5,264 nt of DNA from Pseudomonadota bacterium (GTDB taxonomy: Bacteria > Myxococcota > Myxococcia > Myxococcales > Myxococcaceae), in the NCBI GenBank assembly GCA_023424585.1, contig JAFADT010000097.1:1-5264 (forward strand). Reading direction: 5' to 3'. Below the pieces are notes generated by a model. It ran no database searches. It was not told the DNA's origin and was given only the letters and a program-made list of their open reading frames with translations. Both the position numbers and the translations under genes were made by a program. The first letter of the stretch is position 1, and each line of letters opens with the position of its first letter. Below are positions 5,001 to 5,264 of this stretch, in pieces.

Positions 5001-5028
5001 AAGGTAGGCACTGTTCACCCACTGCCAA
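5001..5028 (-). promoter_or_regulatory. Putative sigma-70-type promoter of the small LEA-like lipoprotein gene
   Basis: On the minus strand TTGGCA (5028-5023, five of six matches to the -35 consensus) and TACCTT (5006-5001) are separated by 16 bp. This would give a leader of about 60 nt before ATG at 4935. The -10 box is weak (T, A and last T only). Confidence 0.4.
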
Positions 5029-5074
5029 GTGGCCAGCCCCCGGGGACGTCACCGCCCGGGTCCCGGGGGCCCCG

Positions 5075-5103
5075 CTGAAGGCGTCGGGACGCGCTGCTAG
5101 GGT
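5075..5103 (+). promoter_or_regulatory. Putative promoter of the lipoprotein gene at 5153
   Basis: A -10 box TAGGGT (5098-5103) is preceded at 17 bp by CTGAAG (5075-5080), a weak -35. TAG-N2-T -10 boxes are common in myxobacterial housekeeping promoters and one also precedes the sensor gene. The 3' end of the -10 box overlaps a 12-bp palindrome. Confidence 0.4.
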
Positions 5104-5113
5104 GAGCGCTCAC
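5102..5113. promoter_or_regulatory. Perfect 12-bp palindrome at the predicted transcription start, candidate repressor operator
   Basis: GTGAGCGCTCAC is self-complementary. It overlaps the last two bases of the predicted -10 box and covers the expected start of transcription, so a bound protein would block the promoter. The 12 bases equal the core of the symmetric ideal lac operator, which suggests a LacI-family regulator, but a palindrome of this length can occur by chance in several kilobases. Confidence 0.35.
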
Positions 5114-5152
5114 GAGAGGCCCGCGCTCCGGCCTCCGGAGGCCCACCCGTCC

Positions 5153-5264
5153 ATGTCACGCTCCTGGCCCTCGCGGCCCACCCTGCTGCTCGTCCTGGCG
5201 TTGGCGGCCCTCTGGGGCTGTTCCTCGGGCGACCCGAAGCCCACCGAGCAACACGACTCCGACG
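5153..5264 (+). CDS. Lipoprotein precursor (N-terminal part, cut by window edge)
   Basis: The first 37 residues are seen: a short basic N-region (MSRSWPSRP), a hydrophobic core (TLLLVLALAALWG) and Cys23 in the lipobox LWGC. A Ser/Gly/Asp/Pro/Thr-rich linker (SSGDPKPTEQHDSD) follows, typical of outer-membrane lipoproteins that extend a folded domain away from the membrane. GGAGG (5137-5141) lies 11 nt before ATG, a slightly long but acceptable spacing. The functional domain is outside the window, so no role can be assigned. Confidence 0.8.
   Translation, partial: MSRSWPSRPTLLLVLALAALWGCSSGDPKPTEQHDSD

Larger units (their letters stand above)
4936..5152. other. Divergent intergenic region between two lipoprotein genes
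   Basis: This region carries the two facing promoters and, between them, a very GC-rich imperfect inverted repeat. In it, CCCCC (5037-5041) pairs with GGGGG (5065-5069) and the stem continues inward with one unpaired G. No ORF here has coding character or a ribosome binding site. Confidence 0.5.

Noticed and set aside
3696..5078. Plus-strand ORF overlapping gene B and the convergent lipoprotein gene
   Set aside because: Arg/Pro/His-rich, crosses the terminator stem and the opposite-strand gene, and has no ribosome binding site.
1..5264. tRNA, rRNA, CRISPR array, insertion sequence or phage gene
   Set aside because: No direct-repeat array, cloverleaf, transposase or terminal inverted repeat pair was seen. 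The only large repeat is the A/B duplication.

Overview
The window looks like chromosomal DNA from a myxobacterium (Myxococcota, order Myxococcales; Myxococcus, Corallococcus or Pyxidicoccus-like). The reasons are the very high GC content, strong G/C preference at third codon positions, short lipoproteins, TAG-N2-T type -10 boxes and -24/-12 (sigma-54) promoters. This is inference from composition and style; no marker gene is present.

Layout. (1) Positions 1-1339, minus strand: the N-terminal 446 residues of a membrane sensor protein with about nine membrane segments followed by an extracytoplasmic Cache-type domain; its output domain lies off the left edge. Its promoter abuts the start codon, so the mRNA is probably leaderless. 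(2) Positions 1340-1675: a divergent regulatory region. (3) Positions 1676-3025 and 3247-4629, plus strand: two tandem paralogous genes, here called A and B. They encode secreted proteins of 449 and 460 residues with eight cysteines in matching positions, of a family I do not recognise. (4) Positions 4630-4731: a long stem-loop between convergent genes, probably a bidirectional terminator. (5) Positions 4732-4935, minus strand: a 67-residue probable lipoprotein with 11-residue amphipathic LEA-like repeats. (6) From 5153, plus strand: the start of another lipoprotein gene cut by the right edge, with a 12-bp perfect palindrome over its predicted promoter.

The most interesting signal is the duplicated control region of genes A and B. 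Each has, in the same order, a 17-bp palindrome of the form GTAGC-N7-GCTAC, a sigma-54 promoter with identical -24 and -12 elements (TGGCACG-N4-CTGCT), an inverted repeat that starts within about 2 nt of the predicted transcription start, and an identical AAGGGA ribosome binding site 7 nt before ATG. The inverted repeat keeps its CCGCC/GGCGG base and a CCCG loop, while the middle of the stem has changed by compensatory substitutions. This suggests a small regulon: an NtrC-type activator bound at the palindrome drives sigma-54 transcription of both genes, and each mRNA begins with a structured 5' hairpin. The divergently transcribed Cache sensor could be the input of that activator system. That link is inference from adjacency only, because no activator gene is inside the window.
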